A stretch of DNA of 64,000 nt from Pseudoips prasinana (lineage: Eukaryota > Arthropoda > Insecta > Lepidoptera > Nolidae), in assembly GCA_951640165.1 (NCBI GenBank), contig OX621253.1:26259469-26323468 (forward strand), given 5' to 3'. The notes beneath the pieces were generated by a model. That model was not told the origin of the DNA. It saw nothing but the letters and a program-made list of their open reading frames with translations, and did no database searches. Of this stretch, positions 21,415 through 31,212 are shown piece by piece (the stretch's first letter is position 1; every line of letters starts with the position of its first letter). A program made the translations under genes and the position numbers.

Positions 21415-23084
21415 AAAAGTAATAATGCTTGTGCGATTACCAAAACTGAGTGACTATTGGTCAAATGACGATATGTTTAGACAATAATACGCCAAAAAAA
21501 AATGAGTCGTAATAGATTTGAATTGCTTTTCGGCATGCTTCATTTTTCTGATAATACTCCGTCACATGACCGCTTCTACAAAATCAGATCCCTTATTGAC
21601 GAACTAAATGTGAACTTCAAAGCACATTTTACTCCGGATATTACCCTGTGTCGTTGAAAGTATGATTTCTTTCGCGGGAGAATAATTATTAGACAATATT
21701 TAAAACAAAAAAGACATAAGTATGGCATTAAAATATTTAAGTTATGTACAGTTCCGGGATACACGTGCAGGCTGGAAGTCTATGCTGGAAAACACTGTGA
21801 TACGACAAACACTACACCAACTCAGGTTGTAATGTCACTTTGTCGACACTTGTTCCAAAAAGGACATGTACTGTACACAGATAATTGGTACACTAGTATT
21901 GATTTGGCAGAAAAACATGCATTTGGTTGGAACATTGCGCAAGAATAGAAAAAAATTACCGAAAGATGTCATGAATGCAAAATTAAAAGTAGGAGAATAC
22001 AGTGCAGCTGAAAATGACAAGGGGATCACTGTGATGAAATGGCGTGACAAGAGAAAGGTGTCCTTGTAGTCTATTAAACATACCACAAAATTCGTCACTA
22101 CCACAAATAAAATGGGACAATCAAAAAGAAAGCCACAGATAGTAGTCGACTATAACCACGCAAAATCTGCAGTTGACCTGTCAGACCAAATGGCAGCTTA
22201 TTGGTCGCCGTTACGAAAAACTGTCAAGTGGTATCGAAAGTTAGCTTGTGAGGTTCTACTCAACACAGCGATGGTAAATGCCATGGTTCTTTATAAACAA
22301 ACCACGAAAAAAAACATTTATGTCGTTCAGTTTCGTACAGCAATAGTAGATCAGTAGTAATAGTAGTAGGTAGTAGAGACATCCGCTGAGTTTGTTTCGC
22401 TGGGTCTTCTCAGTTGGGGCGCATTGGATCCGTTGATAGCATTAAAGCGCGACCGTCGTTATAAACACAAGGTCCGCCATAATGATAACATTTAATTCGT
22501 ACCTTAATATAGACAGAACCATTCGACAATATGTAGTAAAAATATAGCCAAAATTTAAAATTTTGATAAATAAACCTACACATGATCCTTGACAATAACT
22601 TAATTTAAGTTAGTTAAATATCGTTACTGTTATAAAATAAATCTTATTGTAAATTATTTCCTACAATCCGTGTACCTAAATATCTGTATGTACCTAGAAA
22701 TAATTATAAATTAATTATATATTACTACGAATATGTTCTGACTATTTACAAGCGCTTTTTAAAGTCTACGTAAATAAAACCCTTTTTTATTTATTATTAT
22801 TTATTTATTTAATTGTGAGATATCTTGTAGAATCTGAGGAGGAAAATGAAATGTCTGATATTGCTTCGAGACGACCAAAACGATTAAAACACGAACTAAA
22901 GACTAAAGAAGGCAAAGTTCGTACAACACAAAGATGGTGTCAAGGATGCTATAAAATAAATGTTCAAAACATGGGCAGGAACATTGCTAAAAATAAAACT
23001 AAAAAAGTAGCCACTTTTTGCTCCGATTGTCCGTCACAACCACATTATTGTTTGACCTGTTTCAATCGGGAACATCGGTATTAG
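21415..23084 (+). pseudogene. piggyBac transposase pseudogene
   Basis: Recognisable blocks in order: PKLSDYWSNDDMF, MSRNRFELLFGMLHFSDN, DRFYKIRSLIDELN, KRHKYGIKIFKLC, GYTCRLEVYAG, LYTDNWYTS (a catalytic-Asp context), VGTLRKNRKKLPKDV, DYNHAKSAVDLSDQMAAYWS, KWYRKLACEVLLN and, beyond an insertion, the Cys-rich C-terminal finger (WCQGCYKIN, FCSDCPSQPHYCLTCFN at 22920-23075). It carries several stops and frameshifts (for example where ITLCR is followed by a stop instead of the DES motif). piggyBac transposases cut and paste at TTAA. Confidence 0.92.
22374..22795 (+). mobile_element. CR1-like LINE 3' UTR fragment inserted in piggyBac
   Basis: Matches the 3' UTR of the CR1-like family at 8740-9120 and (inverted) 13925-14320, sharing GTTTCGCTGGGTCTTCTCAG, TTAAAGCGCGACCGTCG and AAGCGCTTTTTAAAGTCTAC. 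It separates the catalytic part of the piggyBac transposase from its Cys-rich end. It is a very short 5'-truncated retrocopy. Confidence 0.85.
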
Positions 23085-23562
23085 ATGATTGTTGTAATGT
23101 CTAAGCACGTATTTCTTGATAAATATTGTGTTTTTGAACTTAATTCGGATATGCTCGTTAATATTATAAATTTTCAAAAATTACAGTTTGTAGCCATTTA
23201 AGTTTTATTTCATTTAAATTTTTTATATGATTGTGAATAAGATGTAATTGTGATAGATATGTGAAAGTGATTTAAAAAAAATAAATAGTTCTTTAAAATT
23301 CTCTGAGTAAAAATAATTCATACCCTCATTTCTTACTTTTGATCAAAAGCTATGAAGAAAATTTTAAAACCAAGTGGTAAGGTATGTTCCTGGGCGCCGC
23401 GCGGGTCACTTTAAATGTAAAAATGCTACGTGCGAGTGACCGGCGACGAACAGAGCTCAATCGAAAATCGATCCATCTTGCCGGGCACCGGTGACCGTCG
23501 CGGCCCAAATGGAATAGAATAGTGCCGGTCACCGGTGACCCCCATGGCAGTTAATGTGTTAA

Positions 23563-23640
23563 AATATCCCACGAAATGGAATGAAAACCAAATGGCCGGC
23601 TTAGAGTGGATGCGTAAGTATAGAGAAAGAAACGCTAACT
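23563..23640 (+). pseudogene. Fragment of a pogo-like transposase next to the piggyBac end
   Basis: AAATATCCCACGAAATGG and ATGGCCGGCTTAGAGTGG are almost identical to 24290-24370 inside the pogo-like gene downstream (there with a TAG for the TGG codon). The fragment encodes YPTKWNENQMAGLEWMRKYR. It implies that piggyBac inserted into one pogo copy lying beside another, or that a local duplication occurred. Confidence 0.75.
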
Positions 23641-23999
23641 TATTATTTAATGTTAACATTATTTATTTTGAGCTTTAATTGTTATATTTCTCAAACCAAA
23701 TAAGAATTTGTATAAAGTTGAATTTTAATTTTGTCTTGCACAAAATTAAAATTCAACATGCATGCAACATGTATTGCATGGGGTGCATTCGGACAGCCAA
23801 ACAGGGGGGCACATTCATACGCGTGCGAATGCTTCCCTTTAAAATTTATTAATCCCAGATCATCAAAAGTAGATTTTTATGAAATAAAATATAGTAAGAT
23901 TTTTTAAGTAAACCTTATAATTAATGTTTTATTGCAGAATCATGGTAGAATAAAAAATAGAGTACGCGTACTCAAGAGGTGGATGAAGAGTCCATGAAA
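23641..23999. other. Spacer with a perfect 17-bp-arm hairpin
   Basis: No gene is seen. At 23717-23757, GTTGAATTTTAATTTTG is followed by a 7-base loop and its exact complement. A GC-richer patch with GCATGCAACATGTATTGCATG lies at 23757-23780. Confidence 0.6.
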
Positions 24000-24915
24000 T
24001 TAGCAATTGATGACGTTCTGTAAGGACGGTTGTCGTATAGGAAAGCCGCGTTGAAATATAACATCAAAACATCGTTGTTTGAAAACAAAGTCAAGAAATT
24101 CAAAGACAGCTCTAACACCGATGGACCCCCACGAACATTTCATTCTAAGTTCACGAGTCTACAAGTCTTCTCTTTGGAAGAAGAGACACGCTTAAATGAC
24201 TACATTATTTATTGCTGCAAAATGCATTATGGGCTAAAAATAGTACAAATTCGCAAACTTGCCTACGAATACGAAAATGCGTTAAATTTAAAATATCCCA
24301 CGAAATGGAATGAAAACCAAATGGCCGCCTTAGAGTAGATGCGTAAGTATAGAGAAAGAAACGCTAACCTCAGTCTACGAAAACGGAAAATACAAGCGCA
24401 ACTAGATCGTTCGCCTTTAATAAGACTGCAGTCCAATAGTTCTATAATAATTTGGCTGTTGTGTTACAGCGGCATAATTTTGCTGCCGACAGTATATTTA
24501 ACTTTGACGAGTCTGGCGTGTCTACAGTTTTAGAAACTCCTAGAACTTTGGCTCCTAAATCACAGAAAAAAGTGAGACAAATCGTGTCGCACTTGTTTCT
24601 TTGATTTAGGAGCCAAAATTTTAGGAGTTTCTAAAACTGTAGACACGCCAGACTCGTCGAAGTTAAATATTCTGTCAGTGGAAAGAGGCGAATTGATGAC
24701 ATTTGGTGCAATTATTTCTGCAAGCGGAAATACTATCCCTCCGCTAGTTATATTTCCACGTGTACACTACAAGGACCATTTTCTGGAAGGTAAGCCTGAA
24801 GGAAGCCTCGGAGTTGCTAGAACCACATTCAGAAACACACACTGAGCTCTAAAGAGCATCCGATTATACTATTATGTGATAATTACGAAAGCCATATCAG
24901 CTTACAGGCTATAAC
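24000..24915 (+). pseudogene. pogo/Tigger-like (Tc1/mariner superfamily) transposase pseudogene
   Basis: Begins with a psq-type HTH (YRKAALKYNIKTSLFENKVK), then FSLEEETRLNDYI, QIRKLAYEYENALN, MRKYRERNANLSLRKRK (CENP-B-like second HTH end), the first catalytic Asp context FNFDESGVSTV, then GELMTFGAIISASGNTIPP, LVIFPRVHYKDHFL and the second Asp context HPIILLCDNYESHISLQ. It has a TAG at 24334, further frame breaks, a deletion before 24850 and an inserted inverted copy of itself at 24589-24676. It ends where Copia sequence starts. Confidence 0.85.
24488..24676. repeat. Snap-back inverted duplication inside the pogo pseudogene
   Basis: 24589-24676 is the reverse complement of 24488-24575, with a few mismatches. 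The 13-base loop starts GAC and ends GTC. Removing 24589-24676 restores the continuous transposase frame (QIVS joined to VERGELM), so the inverted copy is an insertion at one point. This is the signature of a replication template switch or a foldback artefact. Confidence 0.92.
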
Positions 24916-25366
24916 ATGTCAAAATTACTTTATATGAGTTCGGAAGTTGAAATAGAATGTTCTGGATGAACAATGCAAATAGTGCATTTATATCGAAAGG
25001 TTGGCAGCAACGAAATAAAAAGAGAACTGGAAACACCGCCGATAGGTCGAAAATGCCATCGCTGCCTTCTATGAACGTCAAAACAATCCGTTGTTACAAA
25101 TGTAAACAACTCTGGCATTACATGAATAAATGTCCCTATATAACTATGCTCTGTGGTCCAAATATTACACAGAATCAACGTGAAACCAACGCATTAGGTG
25201 CACTATTTGAATAAATCGTTCCAGAAATCAGATTGGTACGTAGATTCAAGCGCAAGTTCGCACATGATCACAGATAAAAGTAGTTTACAAAATCTATCGC
25301 TCAGCCACGAAGTTACAGAAATAGTTGTTGCGAATCACGAGAAAATACCTGTTGTACGCTCAGGAA
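24916..25366 (+). pseudogene. Copia-type gag/protease fragment
   Basis: Encodes a gag zinc knuckle (RCYKCKQLWHYMNKCP) preceded by a basic stretch. After a frameshift near 25210 comes an aspartic-protease start WYVDSSASSHMITDKS, followed by TEIVVANHEKIPVV. The W-x-x-D-S-x-A-S-x-H-M motif is characteristic of Copia proteases (here S for G after the catalytic DS). The fragment is cut off by the hAT element's left end at 25367. No LTR is visible next to it. Confidence 0.85.
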
Positions 25367-25370
25367 TAGT

Positions 25371-25570
25371 GATGTAAGAACTCGAGTCTTTGAGTCCTAA
25401 ATTTTGAGCTCGACTGACAAATTACAGGACTCGACTCATTACAATAAAACTCCCAAGACTAGAGAACTCGAGCCCATATGAGCTCTTGAGCGCAAATTGA
25501 GACTCGAGTCTCCTTTAGTGCTCGAGTCCTTTTTACGGGCGAGTCGCGCTCGAGTTCTATTCCGTTTGGA
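25371..25570. repeat. hAT left subterminal GACTCGAG repeats
   Basis: Many degenerate copies of GACTCGAG, GAGCTC and ACTCGAGTC in both orientations over 200 bp. The mirror cluster is at 33700-33940. In hAT elements such subterminal motifs are transposase-binding sites (family knowledge). Here the motif density is what is seen. Confidence 0.8.
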
Positions 25571-25779
25571 GTTCCTTTTGAAATCAGGCAATAAAATATT
25601 TTTTTAAATACTTTTGTGGGATATATTCGTAAAGCGTATTTTTGAAAAATAAAAGCGTTAATTAATAGGAAAAATAATTTTAATCATGAAAAATAATTGT
25701 AATCATCAAAAAATAATAAGACACATTCTCATTAATTTATACTTATACTTACTAATATTTATATTATTAAATTGTTTTA

Positions 25780-27546
25780 TTAAAAAAAGTCTAGCCACGA
25801 TGCAAGGCACATCGAAGCTTGAATGGTTTTATTACCAAGTCTGTTTCTTCTTTTTGTGATTAAATTACCGGATCGTGAAAATGCTTGTTCGCTCGGCACA
25901 CTTGTTGCTGGAATACTTAGTATATGAAACGCTAATTTCTGAAGCTGTGGTAATGTATTAGTTTGCTTTGACCACCAAAATATAATATCAGTATCTTCTG
26001 ATTCTACTTGCATACATAAATATTCTTGGAGTTCATCCGTTATATTTTTTTTGTTTTTATAAATTGTCGAAAAAATATTTTTCCTAGAATTGTCTTCTGT
26101 TTGTGACTGTTCATTTCTGTCACAACGTTGACAGTATTTTGTTTGATAAAATGTTGTCAACAACTCAAGCGGCCCATGTTCCTCTTTTTCGTAAAAATAA
26201 TGGTTTTTTAAACGGGGGTCCAAAATAACTGCAAATTTTGCATATTGTGAGCGTAAGACTGGTATGTATTGATTTAATTTGTCAGCCATAGCATGTGCAC
26301 AAGCACTTAAAAAATTGTCATCGTCGTAATTCTGTGAAATTTGGTCCAACAGCACATCAACTACAGGTATAACTAATACCAAGCTAGGGTATTTTGATTT
26401 TGAAAGTAAAATAGTTGCATCGTAATAAGGTTTTAAAAAATCAATCAAGTTTTTTACTTTGCCCCAATCCTCAATTAGATACTTCTTGAATTCCTCAAAA
26501 TGTTTGCACATATGATCTAATACAAGCCGCATACTATAGGCGCGTTCCAACATTAAAAATGTGGAATTCCATCGTATGTGCATTTCTTTAAGTAGTGTTA
26601 ATCGTGATATTTTCAATAAATCACAAATATCAAAAATCAATTGTTTTTTCTTAGGTGAAATATTTATAAAGTTTACTAGTTTTGATATATCGGACACAAG
26701 ATTATTTAATTTCTCTAGTCCTTTTTTGACGCTAAGATTCAAAATGTGCGCTAAGCATCTGGTGTGGAAAACGTTTTCATAATCGCTGTGAAATAGTTGT
26801 AACAACTGCATCGTCTTTATATTGGTGGCCTCGTTATCTGTTGTTATAGACATAACTTTATTTTGCAATCCATAACAGTCAAAAATTTCCGTAATTTTTA
26901 TTAATATTTCACTACTAGTATGTGGAAAAGGTATAAGATCAAAGTCTAATATAATAGACTGCATGTTTGATTCATGAACAAAATGGGCTGTAATAACCAT
27001 ATACGGTTTGTTCGTCACTGATGTCCAAAAATCAAATGTTAGGGACAATTTACTTATAGACTTTATACATTCCATGAATTGATTTTTTGTGTTCGTAAAA
27101 AGTGTTTGTATATTCTGATTTAAATGCTGGCGAGTTATACCTGGGTAATTAGACTGTAATCCTTTTATCATTTTAATAAAGTGTTCTTCTTCCACAATAC
27201 TATGAGGGTGAGCACCGCGTACTACAAAATTTACGATCAACTTATCATATACAGAGTACTTATTCGTTCTGTTTCCTTTATTTGTTTCTTCATTGAGTGA
27301 TGTATCGTGATTAGTAACATGTCTTTTTAAAATCGTATGCGATGTTTTAAGTGAAAAATGTTTCTTACATTGTTTGCATTCATAATACAATGACGTTTTA
27401 TTATAATGTGTAATCTTAATGTGCGTAAACGTGCAAAAGCTTGCACGTTTACGCACCGAATCCGAATCTACAATCATTGCAGTCGGCGAATCAGTACTGG
27501 AAATCCAGCAAAATGAAATACTGGCTTGTTCTTCCACTGACTCCAT
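25780..27546 (-). CDS. hAT-family transposase, full-length ORF
   Basis: About 588 codons from Met at 27546 (MESVEEQASISFCW); an upstream in-frame Met at 27591 adds a hydrophobic stretch and is less likely. Order: BED-type zinc finger (YYECKQCKKHFSLKT, RHVTNH), LTFDFWTSVTNKPY (first Asp), ITTDNEATN (second Asp), the RCLAHILNL C-x2-H motif, RWNSTFLMLERA, FAVILDPRLKNHYF, and the C-terminal dimerisation block FWWSKQTNTLPQLQKLAFHI to VPSEQAFSRSGNLITKRRN, including the S-E catalytic context. No internal stop is seen. A 36-bp palindrome (27421-27456) lies in the N-terminal coding part before the finger. It acts in the nucleus to excise and insert hAT elements. Confidence 0.93.
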   Translation of the reverse strand: MESVEEQASISFCWISSTDSPTAMIVDSDSVRKRASFCTFTHIKITHYNKTSLYYECKQCKKHFSLKTSHTILKRHVTNHDTSLNEETNKGNRTNKYSVYDKLIVNFVVRGAHPHSIVEEEHFIKMIKGLQSNYPGITRQHLNQNIQTLFTNTKNQFMECIKSISKLSLTFDFWTSVTNKPYMVITAHFVHESNMQSIILDFDLIPFPHTSSEILIKITEIFDCYGLQNKVMSITTDNEATNIKTMQLLQLFHSDYENVFHTRCLAHILNLSVKKGLEKLNNLVSDISKLVNFINISPKKKQLIFDICDLLKISRLTLLKEMHIRWNSTFLMLERAYSMRLVLDHMCKHFEEFKKYLIEDWGKVKNLIDFLKPYYDATILLSKSKYPSLVLVIPVVDVLLDQISQNYDDDNFLSACAHAMADKLNQYIPVLRSQYAKFAVILDPRLKNHYFYEKEEHGPLELLTTFYQTKYCQRCDRNEQSQTEDNSRKNIFSTIYKNKKNITDELQEYLCMQVESEDTDIIFWWSKQTNTLPQLQKLAFHILSIPATSVPSEQAFSRSGNLITKRRNRLGNKTIQASMCLASWLDFF

Positions 27547-27591
27547 AATTACTTGATACAATAAACACACACACACTACACAGGAAAACAT

Positions 27592-28131
27592 CGATTATGT
27601 ACTCGTACTTACTGAGACCCACATTAACCATAATATAAAAAAAAAAAAGGGTATTATAACAAAATGTTAAATCATTGTACCGTAGACAGATAAACCAATA
27701 GACAATGGCACCTTGAAGCCGCGACTGAAACAAAGATAGTTTGTCAATGTGTGTGTGTGTAATGTTACCAAAATAATAGCACTCCCTGGTTTGGGGGGGG
27801 GGGGAATTCGGGAATCGATCAATCGCATTTTTTTGTCAGATTAATTGTACCGAAAACTATTGACCAATGTCTTTTTTGTTATTAGCATCATTTGAAGCAA
27901 ATTTATAGGTCGTTGAAGTTATTTTCTAAATCTACAAAACATAGTTCAATTAAATAATACCTATAACGCATGATGTTATAGGTATTATTTAATTGAACTA
28001 TGTTTCGTAAATTTAGAAAATAACTTTGTGCTATTGGCCGCAGCATCTTTTGAACTTTTTTCATTTGCCAAATGTTTTATTGCAAAATGTTGTTTCATTG
28101 TGGTTAAACCACAATGAAACAACATTTTGTG
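27592..28131. repeat. Non-coding interval with two near-perfect hairpins and a G tract
   Basis: No gene. A run of about 14 G lies at 27790-27804. Hairpin 1: 27917-27967 pairs with 27975-28025 (51-base arms, 2 mismatches, loop GCATGAT). Hairpin 2: 28083-28105 pairs exactly with 28107-28129 (23-base arms, 1-base loop). Both are too tight to be ordinary MITEs with spacers. Confidence 0.9.
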
Positions 28132-28215
28132 CAAGACCGACAATTGCCGGTTATCTTTGGGGGAGGCCTTTGTCCAGCTGTGAGAGTCTTCGGCTGATAA
28201 TATTGTGATGATGAA
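28132..28215 (+). repeat. RTE/SINE 3' tail fragment
   Basis: GCAAGACCGACAATTGCCGG, then GGGGGAGGCCTTTGTCCAGC and a degenerate ATATTGTGATGATGAAG tail, the RTE-type 3' end. It starts immediately after the hairpin at 28083-28129. Confidence 0.8.
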
Positions 28216-28895
28216 GATGGTACTTGGTAAATATTTTCATCCAAAGGAAACATCGGAGTACCAAACGAAAACAATCGATTTGATTATAGGTTAACTGTGA
28301 CAGACTTTAGTTCAATAAAGTAAAAAAAGGTAATACTTGAAAAGTTTCATGTTATAATTCGGTCAAATATTTTTCGAACTTATGATAGGTAACCGGGAAA
28401 TTCATTTTGGATCTTATAAAATGGAATAAAGTAACAATAAAACTGTAGAAATTATTATTTTTTTTTGTTTTTAATATATAAAATAAAACAGAGGATACCA
28501 ATGTAAAAAAAACACTTTATTGATAGCTTTTTAAAATGTATCACGTAAACGTACTCCAGTTGCCCCAAGAAAATATAAGGGAAAAATGTCTCCTTTACCT
28601 ATTACAAAGCACTTTATTGAAAAAAGGAGACAAATAAATAGATGGCATAGAACAGGGTGCCCATAAGATAAGATTACTAAATAATATGACCAAAAAACTT
28701 AAAAGAGATTCAAAAAAATGTTTTTTTTTTCATGTTCTTTGTTTTCCCAACTACGCCCAAAAAACGTTAAGGAAATCTGTGCTTAATATGTCAGCATCTT
28801 CAAATGATATTAAGGATTTGATTTTAATATCTGATAAATGAGCATTTCGTTTCAACAAAAACCTATTTGTTTGACGGACAGCACGTATCTTTTTG
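28216..28895. other. No recognised gene
   Basis: AT-rich, with scattered homopolymers. I see no coding motif, TIR or tandem repeat. Confidence 0.5.
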
Positions 28896-29214
28896 AGTCT
28901 TGGGGCGTTTCGCACCACGAGTTATTCGAACCGCGGTCCGAATCGCCCAAGTACCATTTTTGAATAGGGCGATTCACACCACAGTGGTTGCAGCGGTGCG
29001 AATAACCCAAGGTATCTTTTGGAATGGGTCGATTCGGACCACTGAGCGAAAGTACTTAATAATCATATCGTGTATCTTGATTTCAACTCATAGAAATAAT
29101 TAAAGATTTCTAATCATTTGGACAGACGATTAGAAAAGTGGTAAGTGTAAAAAAATATGCGATTTAGAAATCATGTTTAATATACAGTCAGTTTCATCAA
29201 CATTTAACAGTTTC

Positions 29215-29620
29215 ATGATTTACATTGTAATTTACTTATAACTACTTAGTTAAATATGTACAATCAAATGGTATAACAAGTGTATATTAATATTAGCTAT
29301 ATTTTTTTTTTGTTAGACGGTAATGGTTTAAAATCACAGTTTGATCAACATCATACATTTAACTTAAAACTAACTCTCATTAATCAGAGATTTACATTAC
29401 AATTTACTTATAATTAGTTAAATAAGGGCAATCACAGGTGTAACAAGTGCTAATTCACAAAAAAAGAATCGGCCAAAACTGACCTAATCCGTATGTATTA
29501 ATACTGGTTACATTTTTGTAGTAAGACGGTAATGGTTTAAAATCACAGTTTAATCAACATTATAACTTAATTCTAACTCTTGCTAATCACAGATTATGAT
29601 ATTCATTATAATTTACTTAT
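29215..29620. repeat. ~190-bp tandem duplication downstream of the MULE gene
   Basis: The block GACGGTAATGGTTTAAAATC with following ACAGTTTGATCAACAT and the preceding ATTTACTTATAA...TAACAAGTG recurs about 2.5 times (units starting near 29215, 29317 and 29525). It is non-coding and lies in the 3' flank of the transposase. Confidence 0.7.
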
Positions 29621-29688
29621 CAAAAATCAACAAAGATAAAGAAACTTGTAAAATCAATAAAAAGAAAAAAAAAGTATAACTACTTAAA

Positions 29689-31077
29689 CTAAAATCTTAA
29701 TTTTTCTAAGCAATGGCCCACAGTTATACTACCAGATAACAACTGTTGTATGATATTATGAATTCTTTGGTTCATTTCTATGGTGTCTATTTTTCTTTTT
29801 GAAATTTGTATGTCACCTGGTCTGTTTGATTTACTAAAGTAAAAGTTGGCGTCTTTTTTTATTCCATTAAGGAATTGTGCAATATTGGGTTTTTCTGGAA
29901 TGATTTTCTTTATTTTTGCATTCCATGACTCCACCATATTATTGGTTCTGTCACATTGTTTATATATATTCCATGTCTTTGAGAGTACCTCATGTTCAAG
30001 CCATGTTTGAACAAAATAATCATTGAACTTAGTGACTTCCATATTGTTTGGACTTTCACTCATCACATATAGCCACCCTTCATCCAAAAAGTCTGGGGGT
30101 AGATGTGCCAATTGTGTGCATAGTTTCACATGGATTACCCCCAGTTTTGATTTGACTACTCCCAACTGCTTAGCTTTACGCCATAAACAGCGGTTAAAGT
30201 GAAAATAACAACCAAGTATTTTCACTTCTGGAAATAAATCTTTTATTGCCAATATCGCAGTCACTTCAAAGTCCATTGAAATTTCTGTAGGCTGCCATTC
30301 TTTAACTTGGCTTTTTATAATTTGAAATAAAATTTCATATGTAGCCCTTGTTTTGTCGGGAAGCAACGCATATAGCACGGGAACTACATTGGCATATTCT
30401 TGGTTGCTGCCGATATCTGCATGAATAGTGTATACCTGACAGAAACACTTTGGACAAATTTTGAATGTACCATCAATGAGATATTTTGTCGATTTTTTCA
30501 AATATTTGACCATTTCTTTCTTTGCGAAAATAAGGATTCGCTTCTGTTTTTCTTTATATTCCGCAAACAATAAATCTTCGTACCGTTTTGGCACCTCGAG
30601 TTCACAGGCTTTATGGAAGTTAAGTTTCTTAGCACCTTGCGATTCATTTCTGAGTTTGTAAAGTTTTTTCTTGATATTATCAAACTGAGGTAAAGGATTT
30701 AATAAATCTATTCCTTTATTGATAAGATTTTGTACAGCGTCCCCGTAAATTTGCGTTACTGGTTTATTAATGTTCTTTTGCAATGTTTCAGTACATAAAT
30801 ACATCTCGCGATCTATTTCCATGTCTGCTTCTCCTCTAGGTGGATGGTTATGGGAAGTCTCATGTAGTATTATAAATGGATTTGGTTTCACTTTGAGTGT
30901 TGCATTGCACTTACTAGAGTCTTTATTAGTACACCTCCATAAGTCAGACCCATCCTTGTTTGTTCTCTTCAACACATAGTTATATCCAGCGCGACAGAGC
31001 ATTTGCCTCCCTCTCTTTGTTTTTTGAAAGACGACAGTGCTAGGCTCACCATGTGAAGCTGAAGGGTGACCAGACAT
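29689..31077 (-). CDS. FLYWCH zinc finger + MULE transposase, intact ORF
   Basis: A 462-codon frame from MSGHPSASHGEPSTVVFQKT to the stop. Residues about 14-78 form a FLYWCH finger (VFQKTKRGRQML, GYNYVLKRTNKDG, WRCTNKDSSKCNATL, HNHPP). The MULE domain follows: KYLIDGTFKICP (first catalytic Asp), QEYANVVPVLYALLPDK, ISMDFEVTAI (second Asp) and GCYFHFNRCLWRKAK (C-x-x-H-type), then NMVESWNAKI with the likely catalytic Glu. There is no stop or frameshift. An AT-rich flank with a 3x26-bp repeat lies upstream. It is expected to act in the nucleus as a cut-and-paste transposase, and may be autonomous or domesticated. A relative is broken at 33944-35089. Confidence 0.93.
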   Translation of the reverse strand: MSGHPSASHGEPSTVVFQKTKRGRQMLCRAGYNYVLKRTNKDGSDLWRCTNKDSSKCNATLKVKPNPFIILHETSHNHPPRGEADMEIDREMYLCTETLQKNINKPVTQIYGDAVQNLINKGIDLLNPLPQFDNIKKKLYKLRNESQGAKKLNFHKACELEVPKRYEDLLFAEYKEKQKRILIFAKKEMVKYLKKSTKYLIDGTFKICPKCFCQVYTIHADIGSNQEYANVVPVLYALLPDKTRATYEILFQIIKSQVKEWQPTEISMDFEVTAILAIKDLFPEVKILGCYFHFNRCLWRKAKQLGVVKSKLGVIHVKLCTQLAHLPPDFLDEGWLYVMSESPNNMEVTKFNDYFVQTWLEHEVLSKTWNIYKQCDRTNNMVESWNAKIKKIIPEKPNIAQFLNGIKKDANFYFSKSNRPGDIQISKRKIDTIEMNQRIHNIIQQLLSGSITVGHCLEKLRF

Positions 31078-31146
31078 TTTTACAGAACTGAAACAGCGAC
31101 CTAAAAAAAAATAATAGTTTTGATGTACTTAACAATTATTTTACAA

Positions 31147-31212
31147 TACAACTATTATTTCTTATTTTACAACTATTATTTCTTATGTTACAACTATTAT
31201 TTCTTATTTATT
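31147..31212. repeat. Short tandem repeat, ~26-bp unit x3
   Basis: ACAACTATTATTTCTTATNTT repeats three times immediately upstream of the MULE transposase start (minus strand), so it lies in that gene's promoter or 5' UTR. Confidence 0.85.

Larger units (their letters stand above)
21346..23558 (+). mobile_element. piggyBac-like element (right end seen, TTAA at 23559-23562)
   Basis: The right end reads GGTCACCGGTGACCCCCATG, then GCAGTTAATGTG, and abuts TTAA, the piggyBac target. Read inward from TTAA the end is CACATTAACTGCCATGG, followed by a 14-bp perfect palindrome GGTCACCGGTGACC. A second such motif with GC-rich surroundings lies at about 23400-23520. The left end is not clear. A CR1-like 3' UTR interrupts the gene at about 22374-22795. 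Confidence 0.7.

Noticed and set aside
29215..29620. CRISPR-like array
   Set aside because: The repeats are long, diverged and contiguous rather than short and evenly spaced, and the genome is eukaryotic.
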